Source of the DNA: Streptomyces lasiicapitis
GTDB taxonomy: Bacteria > Actinomycetota > Actinomycetes > Streptomycetales > Streptomycetaceae
Length of the DNA: 64,000 bases
Direction: 5' to 3'
Assembly: GCF_014646335.1 (NCBI RefSeq)
Contig: NZ_BMNG01000003.1
Coordinates: 124,001-188,000 of the forward strand
Below, piece by piece: positions 34,756-43,744 of the stretch (the first letter of the stretch is position 1; each line of letters opens with the position of its first letter). Position numbers and translations under genes: made by a program. The notes beneath the pieces were generated by a model, which saw nothing but the letters and a program-made list of their open reading frames with translations, was not told the DNA's origin and did no database searches.

Positions 34756-34813
34756 CCGGCGTTCACGCGGCCACTGGCACCTCGGGCCAGGCGTCGGGTC
34801 GTAGGATGGGCGC

Positions 34814-35410
34814 ATGGCAAAGACCGGTACGACGACCCAGGGGCTGCGCGCGGCGATCGAGCGCAGCGGCTACTACCCGGCCCTCGTGGCCGAGGCGGTG
34901 GAGGCCGCGATCGGCGGCGAGACCATCGGGTCGTACCTGGTCCACCAGGAGACCACGTTCGACGCGAACGAAGTGCGCCGGCACGTGACGGTCCTCGTGC
35001 TCACGGACACGCGCTTCATCGTCAGCCACACCGACGAGCAGGCGGCCGACTCCACGTCGCCGACGCCGTACGCCACCACCTCCACGGAGTCCGTGAAGAT
35101 CGGCCGGATCTCGTCGGTGGTCGTCAGCCGGGTCGTCGCCAACCCGGAGAAGTACGTTCCGGGGTCCCTGCCCCGCGAGGTCGTCCTGACCATCGGCTGG
35201 GGCGCCGTCGCCCGCATCGACCTGGAGCCCGCCGCCTGCGGCGACCCCAACTGCGAGGCGGACCACGGCTACACGGGCAGCTCCACGGCCGACGACCTCA
35301 GCCTGCGCGTCAGCGAGGCCGGGGACGGCCCGGACACCGTCCGCCAGACCCTCGCCTTCGCCCAGGCGCTCTCGGAGGCCACCGCGGCCGGCACGGACAC
35401 CGGTCGCTGA
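34814..35410 (+). CDS. DUF5998 family protein
   Basis: 198 residues; ATG 34814 lies 6 nt after a consensus -10 TAGGAT (34802-34807), which suggests a leaderless transcript. The protein is soluble, with IERSGYYPALVAEAVEAAIGGETI and LVHQETTFDANEVRRHVTVLVLTDTRFIVSHTDE blocks conserved in actinobacteria and a single ACGDPNCEADHGY segment with two cysteines and a His. No catalytic function is known. Its stop overlaps the ATG of the next gene by one base (TGATG), so the two are translationally coupled and probably act together. Confidence 0.82.
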   Translation: MAKTGTTTQGLRAAIERSGYYPALVAEAVEAAIGGETIGSYLVHQETTFDANEVRRHVTVLVLTDTRFIVSHTDEQAADSTSPTPYATTSTESVKIGRISSVVVSRVVANPEKYVPGSLPREVVLTIGWGAVARIDLEPAACGDPNCEADHGYTGSSTADDLSLRVSEAGDGPDTVRQTLAFAQALSEATAAGTDTGR

Positions 35411-36597
35411 TGGCGCATCCTGCCTGGGACGACATTCAGCCTCTCGCCCTCGGCTCCGCGCCCCTGCCCGAGTACGGCACGGGATCGCTCGCCGACGTGC
35501 TGCCCACCCTGGTCGCCCACCAGGAAGTGGACGGCTTCACGCCGGTCATCCCCGAGCTCGCCGCCGCCGACCGGAACTGCGTCTTCCTCATCGACGGCCT
35601 CGGCTGGGAGCAACTGCGCGCCCACCCCGCCGAAGCGCCCTTCCTGACCTCGCTCCTCGCGTCCTCGCGCGGCGGCACGGGGCGTCCCATCACCGCGGGC
35701 TTCCCCGCCACCACCGCGACCTCGCTGGCCTCCGTCGGCACCGGCCTGCCGCCCGGCGCCCACGGCCTGCCCGGGTACACGGTCCGCAACCCCGACAGCG
35801 GCGAGCTGATGAACCAGCTCCGCTGGCGGCCCTGGACCGACCCGCACGCCTGGCAGCCGTACCCGACGATCTTCCAGCGCGCCCACGACGCGGGCGTCCA
35901 CACCGCACAGGTCTCCTCACCGACCTTCGAGCACACCCCGCTCACCAAGATCGCCCTCAGCGGCGGCACCTTCCGCGGCCGCCTCTCCGGCGAGGACCGC
36001 ATGGACCTCGCGGCCGAGCAACTCGCCGCCGCCGACCGCTCCTTGGTCTACACGTACTACGCCGAGGTCGACGGCAAGGGCCACCGCTTCGGCGTCGACT
36101 CCGACGCCTGGCGCGGCCAGCTCATGTACGTCGACCGCCTCGCCCAGCGCCTCGCCGAGCAGCTCCCGCCCCGCAGCGCGCTGTACATCACCGCCGACCA
36201 CGGCATGCTCGACATCCCGTTCGACGAGGCGTCCCGCATCGACTTCGACGAGGACTGGGAGCTGCGCGCCGGAGTGGCCCTGCTCGGCGGCGAGGGCCGC
36301 GCCCGCCACGTCTACGCGGTGCCCGGCGCGGAGACCGACGTCCTCACCGTCTGGCGCGAAGTGCTCGGCGAGCAGTTCTGGGTCGCGAGCCGCGAGGAGG
36401 CGATCGCCGCCGGCTGGTTCGGCCCCCGCATCGACGAGCGCGTGCACGGGCGCATCGGTGACGTCGTCGCCGCCGCCCACGACGACGTCGTCATCATCGC
36501 CTCCCAGAAGGAGCCCAAGGAGTCCCTGATGGTCGGCAACCACGGCTCCATGACCCCCGCCGAACAACTCGTGCCGCTCCTGGAAGTACGCTCCTAG
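35410..36597 (+). CDS. Alkaline-phosphatase-fold nucleotide pyrophosphatase/phosphodiesterase
   Basis: 395 residues. The fold is marked by FLIDGLGWEQLRAHP at the metal site, TAGFPATTATSLASVGTGLPPGAHGLPGYT at the active-site nucleophile Thr/Ser, YYAEVDGKGHRFG and ITADHGMLDIPFDEASR. These are the metal ligands of the nucleotide pyrophosphatase/PglZ-like branch. There is no signal peptide, so it is cytoplasmic. It likely hydrolyses phosphodiester or pyrophosphate bonds; the substrate is unknown. It is coupled to DUF5998 by an overlapping stop/start. Confidence 0.85.
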   Translation: MAHPAWDDIQPLALGSAPLPEYGTGSLADVLPTLVAHQEVDGFTPVIPELAAADRNCVFLIDGLGWEQLRAHPAEAPFLTSLLASSRGGTGRPITAGFPATTATSLASVGTGLPPGAHGLPGYTVRNPDSGELMNQLRWRPWTDPHAWQPYPTIFQRAHDAGVHTAQVSSPTFEHTPLTKIALSGGTFRGRLSGEDRMDLAAEQLAAADRSLVYTYYAEVDGKGHRFGVDSDAWRGQLMYVDRLAQRLAEQLPPRSALYITADHGMLDIPFDEASRIDFDEDWELRAGVALLGGEGRARHVYAVPGAETDVLTVWREVLGEQFWVASREEAIAAGWFGPRIDERVHGRIGDVVAAAHDDVVIIASQKEPKESLMVGNHGSMTPAEQLVPLLEVRS

Positions 36598-36732
36598 CTG
36601 CTTCTTGACGCGTACGTCGGTGCTCTTCGGCGTCGACCAGGCGTCGCCGTCATCGACGGCACCCCACCCCCGTACGCCCCCGCGTACACCTCGTACGACT
36701 TCGCGTACCGACCGAAAGGCGCTCAACCCCCC

Positions 36733-37392
36733 ATGCCTGAGCTGGTGTTCTTCTCCGGAACGATGGACTGCGGGAAGAGCACCCTCGCGCTGCAGATCGA
36801 GCACAACCGCTCGGCGCGCGGCCTGCAGGGCATGATCTTCGCGCGCAACGACCGCGCGGGCGCCGGCAAGCTCTCCTCACGGCTCGGCCTCGTCACCGAG
36901 GCCATCGAGGTGGCCGACGAACTCGACATGTACGCCTACCTCGTCGACCACCTCTCCCGCGGCGCCCGCGCCGACTACGTGATCGCCGACGAGGCGCAGT
37001 TCCTCGCGCCCGAACAGATCGACCAGCTCGCCCGCGTCGTCGACGACCTGGGTCTGGACGTCTTCGCGTTCGGCATCACCACCGACTTCCGCTCCAAGCT
37101 GTTCCCCGGCTCGCAGCGCCTCGTCGAGCTCGCCGACCGCGTCGAGGTCCTCCAGGTCGAGGCCCTGTGCTGGTGCGGCGCCCGCGCCACGCACAACGCG
37201 CGCACCATCGGCGGCGAGATGGTCGTCGAGGGCGCCCAGGTCGTCGTCGGCGACGTCAACCAGGCGCCCGACGAAGTGGGTTACGAGGTGCTGTGCCGCC
37301 GTCACCACCGGCGCCGCATGACGGCGGCCTCCGCCCGCGCGGGCGCGCTGTCGCCCGACGTACTGCCGGTCGACACCCTGGAGCGCTCCTAG
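36733..37392 (+). CDS. tdk: Thymidine kinase (class II)
   Basis: 219 residues. P-loop SGTMDCGKST (residues ~8-17) in place of the more common GPMFSGKST, DEAQFL as the Walker B/catalytic Glu region, and cysteines CWCG and CRRHH that form the structural zinc site. It phosphorylates thymidine for salvage. ATG 36733 has GAAAGG 13 nt upstream, so initiation is probably modest. The 3' end overlaps the convergent glyoxalase-fold gene by 4 bases; both use the palindrome CTAG for their stop codons. Confidence 0.88.
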   Translation: MPELVFFSGTMDCGKSTLALQIEHNRSARGLQGMIFARNDRAGAGKLSSRLGLVTEAIEVADELDMYAYLVDHLSRGARADYVIADEAQFLAPEQIDQLARVVDDLGLDVFAFGITTDFRSKLFPGSQRLVELADRVEVLQVEALCWCGARATHNARTIGGEMVVEGAQVVVGDVNQAPDEVGYEVLCRRHHRRRMTAASARAGALSPDVLPVDTLERS

Positions 37393-38192
37393 GAGGGCCG
37401 CTCCGAGCGGATGAGCGTGAAGACGGCCCCTTCGGGGTCGGCGACCGTCGCGATGCGTCCGTAGCGTCCGGGCTCGGCGGGGCTGATCACATGGCCGCCC
37501 AGTTCGACGACCCGCGCGGCCGACGCGTCCACGTCCAGCGTCTCGAAGTACGTCATCCAGTGCGCGCCCCGGTCGCGCGGCAGCGCCTGGCCCACGCCGC
37601 GCACCGACGCCACCGGACGACCGTCCAGGGACAGGGTCAGGTAGTCCAAGTTCGGTCGCGTGGCCGCCTTTTCGTGGTAGCCGAACAGCGTCTGGTAGAA
37701 CTTCGCCACCTCCACGGTCTCGCGGGTCAGCAGCTCGGTCCACGTCGGCGTGCCCGGCACCCCCGCGACGCCGGCGCCCGCGTGCGCCGCCGCCTGCCAG
37801 ATGCCGAACACCGCGCCCGCCGGGTCCGACGCGATCGCCATCCGCCCCGCCTTGCCCGCGACCAGCGGCCCGACCCCCACCGTGCCGCCGCAGTGCCGCA
37901 CCGACTCGGCCGTCGCGTCCGCGTCGTCCGACGCCAGATAGGGCGTCCACGTGATGGGCAGTTGCCGGTCGGGCAGTTGCCCGATGCCCGCCACCTCGTA
38001 GCCGTCGAGCATCGCCCGCACATAGGGCCCCAGCTGCTGGGGCCCCGGCCGGTACGTCCAGCCGAAAAGTTCCGCGTAGAACTCCTGGGTCGCAGCCACG
38101 TCGTGCGCCATCAGGCTCACCCAGCAGGGCGTGCCGGGTGTGCGCCGCGCGCTCTGGGCGCGCCGGTCGTCCGGCCACCGTGCCTCGGTCAT
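37389..38192 (-). CDS. VOC (glyoxalase/bleomycin-resistance fold) protein, two modules
   Basis: 267 residues from ATG 38192, with GAGGAGAG upstream. Two repeats of the VOC beta-alpha-beta-beta-beta unit are seen: CWVSLMAHDVAATQEFYAELFGWTY ... GAVFGIWQ and TWTELLTRETVEVAKFYQTLFGYH ... GAVFTLI. Such duplicated proteins include CFP32/Rv0577-like proteins of mycobacteria. Metal and substrate residues are not certain from sequence. It is convergent with tdk and has a long upstream region. Confidence 0.85.
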   Translation of the reverse strand: MTEARWPDDRRAQSARRTPGTPCWVSLMAHDVAATQEFYAELFGWTYRPGPQQLGPYVRAMLDGYEVAGIGQLPDRQLPITWTPYLASDDADATAESVRHCGGTVGVGPLVAGKAGRMAIASDPAGAVFGIWQAAAHAGAGVAGVPGTPTWTELLTRETVEVAKFYQTLFGYHEKAATRPNLDYLTLSLDGRPVASVRGVGQALPRDRGAHWMTYFETLDVDASAARVVELGGHVISPAEPGRYGRIATVADPEGAVFTLIRSERPS

Positions 38193-38622
38193 CGTCACTC
38201 TCTCCTCGGGCCCTCGTGACTTCGCGGCCGGTCGACGGCGCACTACGGCCAACAGAGGTCAAGACATGTCATCCGTTGTCTGTCGGCGGTCATCCGTCGT
38301 CGCCCAGCCGTTGCCACTCCGCTTCGATTCCGCTTCGGTTCATCGTCCGAACGCGCGTACTCGCGCCGCGCGTATGCCCGTCCGTGCAGATGCTCGCACC
38401 ACCTGTCGCCCGGCGCCCCCCGGCCGCGCCGCGCTCGCGGGCTTCCTCGCGGAGGATGCCCGGTTTGCCATTTCTCATCCGTTAACGCGCGATTGCAGGG
38501 TTGTGTCCATCTGCGGTACGCGGCGTGCTCGTTTCCGTACGCCGCGTGTCCGGGCGTGGTCCGGCCGAGCAGGTTATCCGGAGCCGGGCGCGGCGGCCAC
38601 CCCGTACGCAAGGATGGTGGCC
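38193..38622. promoter_or_regulatory. Divergent intergenic region VOC / sulfurtransferase
   Basis: 430 bases with no credible gene. An inverted repeat ACGCGGCGT (38518-38526) / ACGCCGCGT (38539-38547) lies about 75 bp before the sulfurtransferase start, beside a relatively AT-rich stretch (TTCTCATCCGTTAACGCGCG, about 38471-38490). It could be an operator or a leader hairpin. Confidence 0.4.
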
Positions 38623-39477
38623 ATGAATGCCATCATCTCCGCAACCGACCTCGCGAGCGACCTCGCGGGCGAGAATCCGCCAGTGCTGCTCGACGTCCGC
38701 TGGCAGTTGAGCATGGCGAAGGCGACGGGTGAACCGCCCTTCGACGGCCGGGCCGCGCATGCGGCCGGGCACATCCCGGGAGCCGTGTTCGTCGATCTCG
38801 ACGCGGATCTCGCGGGCCCGGCGGGCGCGGCCGGGCGGCATCCCCTTCCGGATGTCGAGCACTTCGGCGCGGTCATGCGGGCGGCCGGGGTCTCTGCGGA
38901 CCGCCCGGTCGTCGTGTACGACGGCGGGCAGGGCTGGGCGGCGGCGCGGGCCTGGTGGCTGCTGCGCTGGACGGGCCACCAGGCGGTCCGGGTCCTCGAC
39001 GGCGGGCTCGCCGCGTGGACGGGGGAGCGGGAGTCCGGTGAGACGTCCGCGGCGGCCGAGGGCACCTTCACGCCCGTGCCGGGTTCCGTGGAGCTCCTGG
39101 ACGCGGACGGCGCGGCGGCCCTGGCCCGCTCGGGCCTGCTCCTGGACGCGCGCGCCGCCGAGCGCTATCGGGGCGACGTCGAGCCGATCGACCGCGTCGG
39201 CGGACACGTCCCGGGTGCGGTCTCGGCGCCCACGACGGAGAACGTCGTCGGCGACGGCCGCTTCCGCCCCGCCGAGGAGCTGGCGGCCCGCTTCAAGTCC
39301 CTGGGCGCGTCCGGCACTTCACGAGTCGGCGTGTACTGCGGCTCGGGCGTCTCCGGAGCGCATCAGGTCCTGGCGCTCGCGGTGGCGGGGATTCCGGCGG
39401 CGCTGTACGTCGGGTCGTGGTCGGAGTGGTCCTCGGATCCGGCGCGGCCGGTGGCCACGGGGGCGGAGCCGCAGTAG
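38623..39477 (+). CDS. Thiosulfate/3-mercaptopyruvate sulfurtransferase
   Basis: 284 residues from ATG 38623 with AAGGA 8 nt upstream. Two rhodanese domains: the first with HIPGAVFVDLDADLAGPAG and VVVYDGGQGWAAARAWWLLRWTGH (Asp-Gly-Gly in place of the catalytic loop, so inactive), the second with VGVYCGSGVSGAHQVLAL, which holds the active Cys. The loop CGSGVSG fits the TST/MST family. It moves sulfur from thiosulfate or mercaptopyruvate to cyanide or thiol acceptors. It is monocistronic. Confidence 0.92.
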   Translation: MNAIISATDLASDLAGENPPVLLDVRWQLSMAKATGEPPFDGRAAHAAGHIPGAVFVDLDADLAGPAGAAGRHPLPDVEHFGAVMRAAGVSADRPVVVYDGGQGWAAARAWWLLRWTGHQAVRVLDGGLAAWTGERESGETSAAAEGTFTPVPGSVELLDADGAAALARSGLLLDARAAERYRGDVEPIDRVGGHVPGAVSAPTTENVVGDGRFRPAEELAARFKSLGASGTSRVGVYCGSGVSGAHQVLALAVAGIPAALYVGSWSEWSSDPARPVATGAEPQ

Positions 39478-39507
39478 CCGCGCCTGGGTGGTGTTGTGGG
39501 TGACAAG

Positions 39508-39544
39508 TGAAGGGCCTGTACGCGTGGTGCGTACAGGCCCTTCA
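39508..39544. terminator. Bidirectional terminator between sulfurtransferase and sepH
   Basis: GAAGGGCCTGTACGC (39509-39523) and GCGTACAGGCCCTTC (39529-39543) form a perfect 15-bp stem with a 5-base loop between two convergent genes. Confidence 0.93.
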
Positions 39545-39602
39545 TCGGATTCTCACCGCGCCCGACCGGCTCGCGCCGGGCGGGCGTCTGCTTCCGTTTC
39601 GC

Positions 39603-40664
39603 CTACTCCTGTTTCTTGCGCCGGGTGCCGAACACGATCTCGTCCCAGCTCGGGACGGCGGCCCGGCGGCCGGGGCGGACGCCGTCGGCCTCCGCCTGGC
39701 GGTCCGTGGAGCCGACCAGGCGGTCGCGGTGGCTGGCCACGGCGCGCGGCATCAGGACGTCCGCGTAGGCGGAGCCGGCCGAGGCGGCGGTCGCCGGGGG
39801 TTCCTCGGCCTCCGGCTCCTGCTCGGGCTCCTCCTGTGCGGACGGCAGTTCGGCGGGTGTCGTGGCGGGACGCTCGGGGACGACCATGTCGCCGCGGAAG
39901 CTCGGCACGGCCTCCAGGAGGCTGGTGAGCGAGTCCCGTTCCTGCTCGGACACGGCGGCCTGCGCCGCGGGCTCCTGGTCGGGCTCCGGCGCCGGGGCGC
40001 CGGGGCGCTCCAGGGCGCGGTCGAGCGGCCGGTCCCGGGGGAGCCGGGCGATGCGCGGCACGAACGGGAAGCTGGGCTCGGGTGCCGCGATGTCGTCGGT
40101 CTCGCCGATCAGGGCGCGGGCCTCGTCGTCGACGGCCTGCACGAGGCGCCGCGGCGGGTCGTACGTCCAGCTCGCGGAGTGCGGTTCGGTCGCGACGAGG
40201 TAGACGAGCAGGACTTCCCAGGTGCCGTCGTCGCGGCGCCAGGAGTCCCACTGGACGCTCTCCTTGTCGGCGCCGCGCAGCAGCAGCCGCTCCTGGACGG
40301 CCTCGCCGAGCTGGGGTCCGGTGTTCTCGCCGGGACGGCGCACGGGGGTCTTCCTGGCCCGCTCGGCCATGAACGCGCGCTCGGCGAGCACGGGGCCCTC
40401 GAAGCGGCGGACGCGGTCGACGGGGATACCGGCGAGCGAGGCGACCTCTTCCGCACTGGCACCGGCCCGTATACGGGCCTGGATGTCGCGGGGGCGGAGG
40501 TGGCTCTCCACCTCGATCTCGATCTGGCCGAGCCGCGGCCGGTCGCCGCGGACGGCGGCGCGCAGCCGTTCGTCGATCGGAAGCGTGTACTCCGTGCTGT
40601 CCGCAGCTTTCAGCACCAGCCGTGTGCCGTCGTTGCTGACGGCCACGACACGCAGTTCGGGCAT
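39603..40664 (-). CDS. sepH: Septation protein SepH
   Basis: 353 residues from ATG 40664 with GGGAGG about 7 nt upstream. The N-terminal DUF3071 domain (MPELRVVAVSNDGTRLVLKA ... YTLPIDERLRAAVRGD) contains the helix-turn-helix-like segment DIQARIRAGASAEEVASLAGIPVDRVRRFEGPVLAERA that in SepH binds FtsZ. The middle is acidic and disordered, and the C-terminus ends in a short basic motif (SWDEIVFGTRRKKQE). SepH stimulates FtsZ assembly and Z-ring formation in actinobacteria. The gene is monocistronic, and the 500-base region upstream holds its promoter. Confidence 0.93.
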   Translation of the reverse strand: MPELRVVAVSNDGTRLVLKAADSTEYTLPIDERLRAAVRGDRPRLGQIEIEVESHLRPRDIQARIRAGASAEEVASLAGIPVDRVRRFEGPVLAERAFMAERARKTPVRRPGENTGPQLGEAVQERLLLRGADKESVQWDSWRRDDGTWEVLLVYLVATEPHSASWTYDPPRRLVQAVDDEARALIGETDDIAAPEPSFPFVPRIARLPRDRPLDRALERPGAPAPEPDQEPAAQAAVSEQERDSLTSLLEAVPSFRGDMVVPERPATTPAELPSAQEEPEQEPEAEEPPATAASAGSAYADVLMPRAVASHRDRLVGSTDRQAEADGVRPGRRAAVPSWDEIVFGTRRKKQE

Positions 40665-41163
40665 GGGGACCTCCCGGGTGGTGCCTGCCGACGTCACGTG
40701 CGTCGCTGCTTCCGCTAGTCGAGTGTGGCCTGCCCGGGTGCAGCCTGCCACAACCTTGCCGAGTTGCCCGGCGTGTCGGGCATGGGCCCTGGAACGCCGT
40801 TATGGCACGGTTACCTATTCGCAACGCTAAGTGACCAACCTCGTCACCCTGTGCAGCGGGCCCCCTCCCGGCGGTCCTGGCTGGTCCCGGGCACCCTGGC
40901 TGGAGACCGGACCCAGGGCTCGCAACACTACTCCATTCGGGCCACTCGGGTGGACCGGCACGCCGCCGAACTTCTCATGGGGGAAGGGAGTTGGCGTCAG
41001 CCGGTGCCGCGAGACGTCCGCTCTGACGTGGCGTCCTTCACGAAAAAGCCTGAACCGGAACCATTCGCTTCGGACATACGTCCCTTTCTCACGTACCTCG
41101 CGTAGCTCATACGTGAACGCGTAAGTCGTACGTGAAGTCGAGAAAGGCAGGCAAGGTCCGCAC
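40665..41163. promoter_or_regulatory. Divergent intergenic region sepH / Thr-Pro-rich membrane protein
   Basis: 499 bases, no credible gene. Near the right end the heptamer TACGTGA occurs as TCACGTA (41089-41095), TACGTGA (41110-41116) and TACGTGA (41129-41135), the last two 19 bp apart, just upstream of the gene at 41164. The left part carries the sepH promoter; I cannot place it. Confidence 0.4.
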
Positions 41164-42354
41164 ATGCGTAAAAGGCCGGAAACCGGCGCCGAGTCGAAGG
41201 GTACGACGGAGGGTGAGCCGGAGAAGAAGCGGCTCGATCTGAGTGTGCCGCAGGTGGCGGGGAGCGCGGTGGCCGCAGTCGTGGCCGCGAAGCTCGCGTC
41301 CTCCTTCGGTGTCTACGGAACGATCCTGGGCGCGGGTCTGGTGAGCACCATCGCCACTTGCGGCGGCACGGTGTTCCAGCACTTCTTCTCGCGTACGGGC
41401 GAGCAGATACGTGACGTCGCGGTGCAGGCCAAACCGAAGGCCCAGCAGGTCCCGGTGGCGCAGGCCGCGCCGGTGCCGGAGACGTTCAGGACGGCGGCGT
41501 ACTCCGCGGCGGGGACGGGGCCGGTCACGACGTCGTGGGGGAGGGCGGCGACGGACGCCGATCCCACGACCGCGCTCCCGGCGGTCGACCCCGCTGACCC
41601 GACGATGGCTCTCCCAGTAGCGGGAACCGACCCCGAGCAGACGAGAATGCTCGGCTCCGTGGACGCCACGCGGTTCCTGCCGCGCGACCACGAGTCGGGC
41701 GACCAGGAGACCCGCGTCCTGCGCCAGGCCGGTGCCCCGGAGACGCACGCGGTACCGGCCGGTGGCATGGCCCCCGCCGGACCCCCGCTCCCCTCGGACG
41801 AGTTCTCCGAAGGCACCACGCACCGCACGCGCGTGCGGAGCTGGAAGCGGCCGCTGGTCGCCGCGGCGCTGGTCTTCGGGGTCTCCCTCGCCGGGATCAC
41901 CACGTACGAGCTGGTGAGCGGCAAGAGCTTCAGCGGCGACGACAAGAGCACCACGGTCCGTGACGCCTTCAGCCGCAGCGGCTCCTCGTCCACGTCGGAC
42001 GACCAGCCCTCCACCGGTGGCTCCGACGAGCCGTCGGACGGCGGCACGTCCGGCACCGACGACGGTTCGCAGCAGGACGGCGGCACGTCCAAGGACCCGT
42101 CGGGCAAGCCCTCGCCGGGTGACGACACCGGCTCGGACACCGGCTCCGGGAAGGATTCCGGCAAGGAGCAGGGCGGCGACGGCGGTACCGACAAGGGCGA
42201 CGGCGGCGACTCGGGCGACGGCTCCAAGACCGACCCGACGCCCACCCCGACACCGACCCCGACGCCCACGCCGACCCCGTCGAACGGCGGCGGCAGCGGT
42301 CCGGGCAACGGCAACGGCAGCGTCCAGGAGCAGCAGCAGGCGCCGGACCAGTGA
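41164..42354 (+). CDS. Single-pass membrane protein with Thr-Pro repeats, unknown function
   Basis: 396 residues. A cytoplasmic N-terminal part with LDLSVPQVAGSAVAAVVAAKLASSFGVYGTILGAGLVS (an amphipathic/hydrophobic segment), a long disordered region with Asp/Pro/Thr, a clear membrane helix (PLVAAALVFGVSLAGITTYELVSG, ~residues 230-255), and an outer Ser/Asp/Gly-rich tail ending in TPTPTPTPTP repeats encoded at about 42233-42285. Such wall-spanning tails are common in actinobacterial surface proteins. I recognise no catalytic domain. It is divergent from sepH, a place where a cell-division or envelope partner would be sensible (inference). Confidence 0.7.
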   Translation: MRKRPETGAESKGTTEGEPEKKRLDLSVPQVAGSAVAAVVAAKLASSFGVYGTILGAGLVSTIATCGGTVFQHFFSRTGEQIRDVAVQAKPKAQQVPVAQAAPVPETFRTAAYSAAGTGPVTTSWGRAATDADPTTALPAVDPADPTMALPVAGTDPEQTRMLGSVDATRFLPRDHESGDQETRVLRQAGAPETHAVPAGGMAPAGPPLPSDEFSEGTTHRTRVRSWKRPLVAAALVFGVSLAGITTYELVSGKSFSGDDKSTTVRDAFSRSGSSSTSDDQPSTGGSDEPSDGGTSGTDDGSQQDGGTSKDPSGKPSPGDDTGSDTGSGKDSGKEQGGDGGTDKGDGGDSGDGSKTDPTPTPTPTPTPTPTPSNGGGSGPGNGNGSVQEQQQAPDQ

Positions 42355-42376
42355 GCGACCCGGCGGGTGCGCGGCG

Positions 42377-43744
42377 TCAGTCGCCGAGCACCCGCCGCAG
42401 ATAGGGGTTGCCGAACAGGCGGTCCGGGTCGAGACGGTCCCGCAGGGCGGTGAACTCGGCGAAGCGCGGATAGGCCTTGGCCAGATACGCGGCGTCCCGG
42501 GTGTGGAGCTTGCCCCAGTGCGGCCGCCCTTCGTGGGCGGTGAAGATCTGCTCCGCGGCGCTGAAGTAGCTGCGGAACGGCGTGCCCTTGTACATGTGGA
42601 CGGCGATGTACGCGCTCTCGCGGCCCGAGGCCGTGGAGAGCGCGATGTCGTCCGCGGGGGCCGTGCGGACCTCCACGGGGAAGCTGACGCGCAGCGGTGA
42701 CCGCTCGATCATCGACTTCAGTTCGCGCAGCGTCTCGACCAGGGCCTCGCGCGGGACGGCGTACTCCATCTCCACGAAGCGCACCCTGCGTGGGCTGGTG
42801 AAGACCTTGTAGGGGATGTCCGTGTAGGTGCGGGCGGACAGCGCCTTGCTGGAGATCTTCGCGATGGCCGGGATGGTGGCGGGCACGGCGCGGCCGAGCG
42901 AATTGACCACCTGGAACAGGCCGTTGGAGAGGACTTCGTCCTCTACGAAGGCGCTGATCGCGCTCGGGGGAGCGGCAGGACCGACGCTGCGGTTGTTGCG
43001 CTTGGTGTTGCAGTTGCCGGTGTGCGGGAACCAGTAGAACTCGAAGTGCTCGTTCTCGGTGACGAGCTGGTCGAACTCGGCGGTGACCTGGTCGAAGGTC
43101 ATCGGTTCCTCACGGGCCATGAGGAAGAAAGTGGGCTCTACGGAGAACGTGATCGCGCTGATGACGCCGAGCGCGCCGAGCCCGATCCGGGCGGCGGCGA
43201 AGATGTCGGAGTGCTCGTCCTTGGAGCACGTCAGGACGCGGCCGTCGGCGGTGACCAGCTCAAGTGCCGTGATCTGCGCGGCGATCGACGCCGAGTCGCG
43301 GCCCGTACCGTGCGTCCCGGTGCTGACGGCCCCGGAGACCGTCTGCTCCATGATGTCGCCCATGTTCGTCAGCGACAGGCCCTCGCGGGCGAGCGCGGCG
43401 TTCAGGCGCTTGAGCGGAGTGCCCGCCTCCACGGTGACGGTGCCGGCCGCGCGGTCGATCTTCCGGATGCCGGTGAGGAGGTCGGGCCGCACCAGGAGGC
43501 CGTCGGTCGCGGCGGCCGCCGTGAAGGAGTGACCGGAGCCGACGGGTTTGACGGTCAGGCCGTCCTCCTTGGCGCGGCGGACGGCGGCGACGAGTTCGTC
43601 CACCGAGGCGGGCGTGGCCTCGCGCGCGGGGCGCACGGTGACCGTACCGGCCCAGTTACGCCAGGTCGTCGGCTTCTTCCCGCCGGTCGCTCCCGGTCCC
43701 GCTCCCGTTCCCCTGCCCGCTCCCGTGCCCGTTCCCGTGCTCAT
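42377..43744 (-). CDS. FAD-linked D-arabinono-1,4-lactone / L-gulonolactone oxidase family
   Basis: 455 residues. A low-complexity Gly/Thr N-terminus precedes the FAD-binding domain ([33 protein letters not shown], then [20 protein letters not shown] with the His that is flavinylated in the family) and [23 protein letters not shown]. The C-terminal ALO domain ends with [26 protein letters not shown], diagnostic of sugar-lactone/xylitol oxidases. It would oxidise a sugar-derived lactone or alditol with O2. Its first 89 bases overlap the end of the MFS gene within a GC-rich 6-base repeat, so the true start could be a downstream codon. Confidence 0.88.
   Translation of the reverse strand: MSTGTGTGAGRGTGAGPGATGGKKPTTWRNWAGTVTVRPAREATPASVDELVAAVRRAKEDGLTVKPVGSGHSFTAAAATDGLLVRPDLLTGIRKIDRAAGTVTVEAGTPLKRLNAALAREGLSLTNMGDIMEQTVSGAVSTGTHGTGRDSASIAAQITALELVTADGRVLTCSKDEHSDIFAAARIGLGALGVISAITFSVEPTFFLMAREEPMTFDQVTAEFDQLVTENEHFEFYWFPHTGNCNTKRNNRSVGPAAPPSAISAFVEDEVLSNGLFQVVNSLGRAVPATIPAIAKISSKALSARTYTDIPYKVFTSPRRVRFVEMEYAVPREALVETLRELKSMIERSPLRVSFPVEVRTAPADDIALSTASGRESAYIAVHMYKGTPFRSYFSAAEQIFTAHEGRPHWGKLHTRDAAYLAKAYPRFAEFTALRDRLDPDRLFGNPYLRRVLGD

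Noticed and set aside
36655..36715. Several CGTAC units in the tdk upstream region
   Set aside because: Common in Streptomyces DNA and not arranged with a clear period or symmetry.
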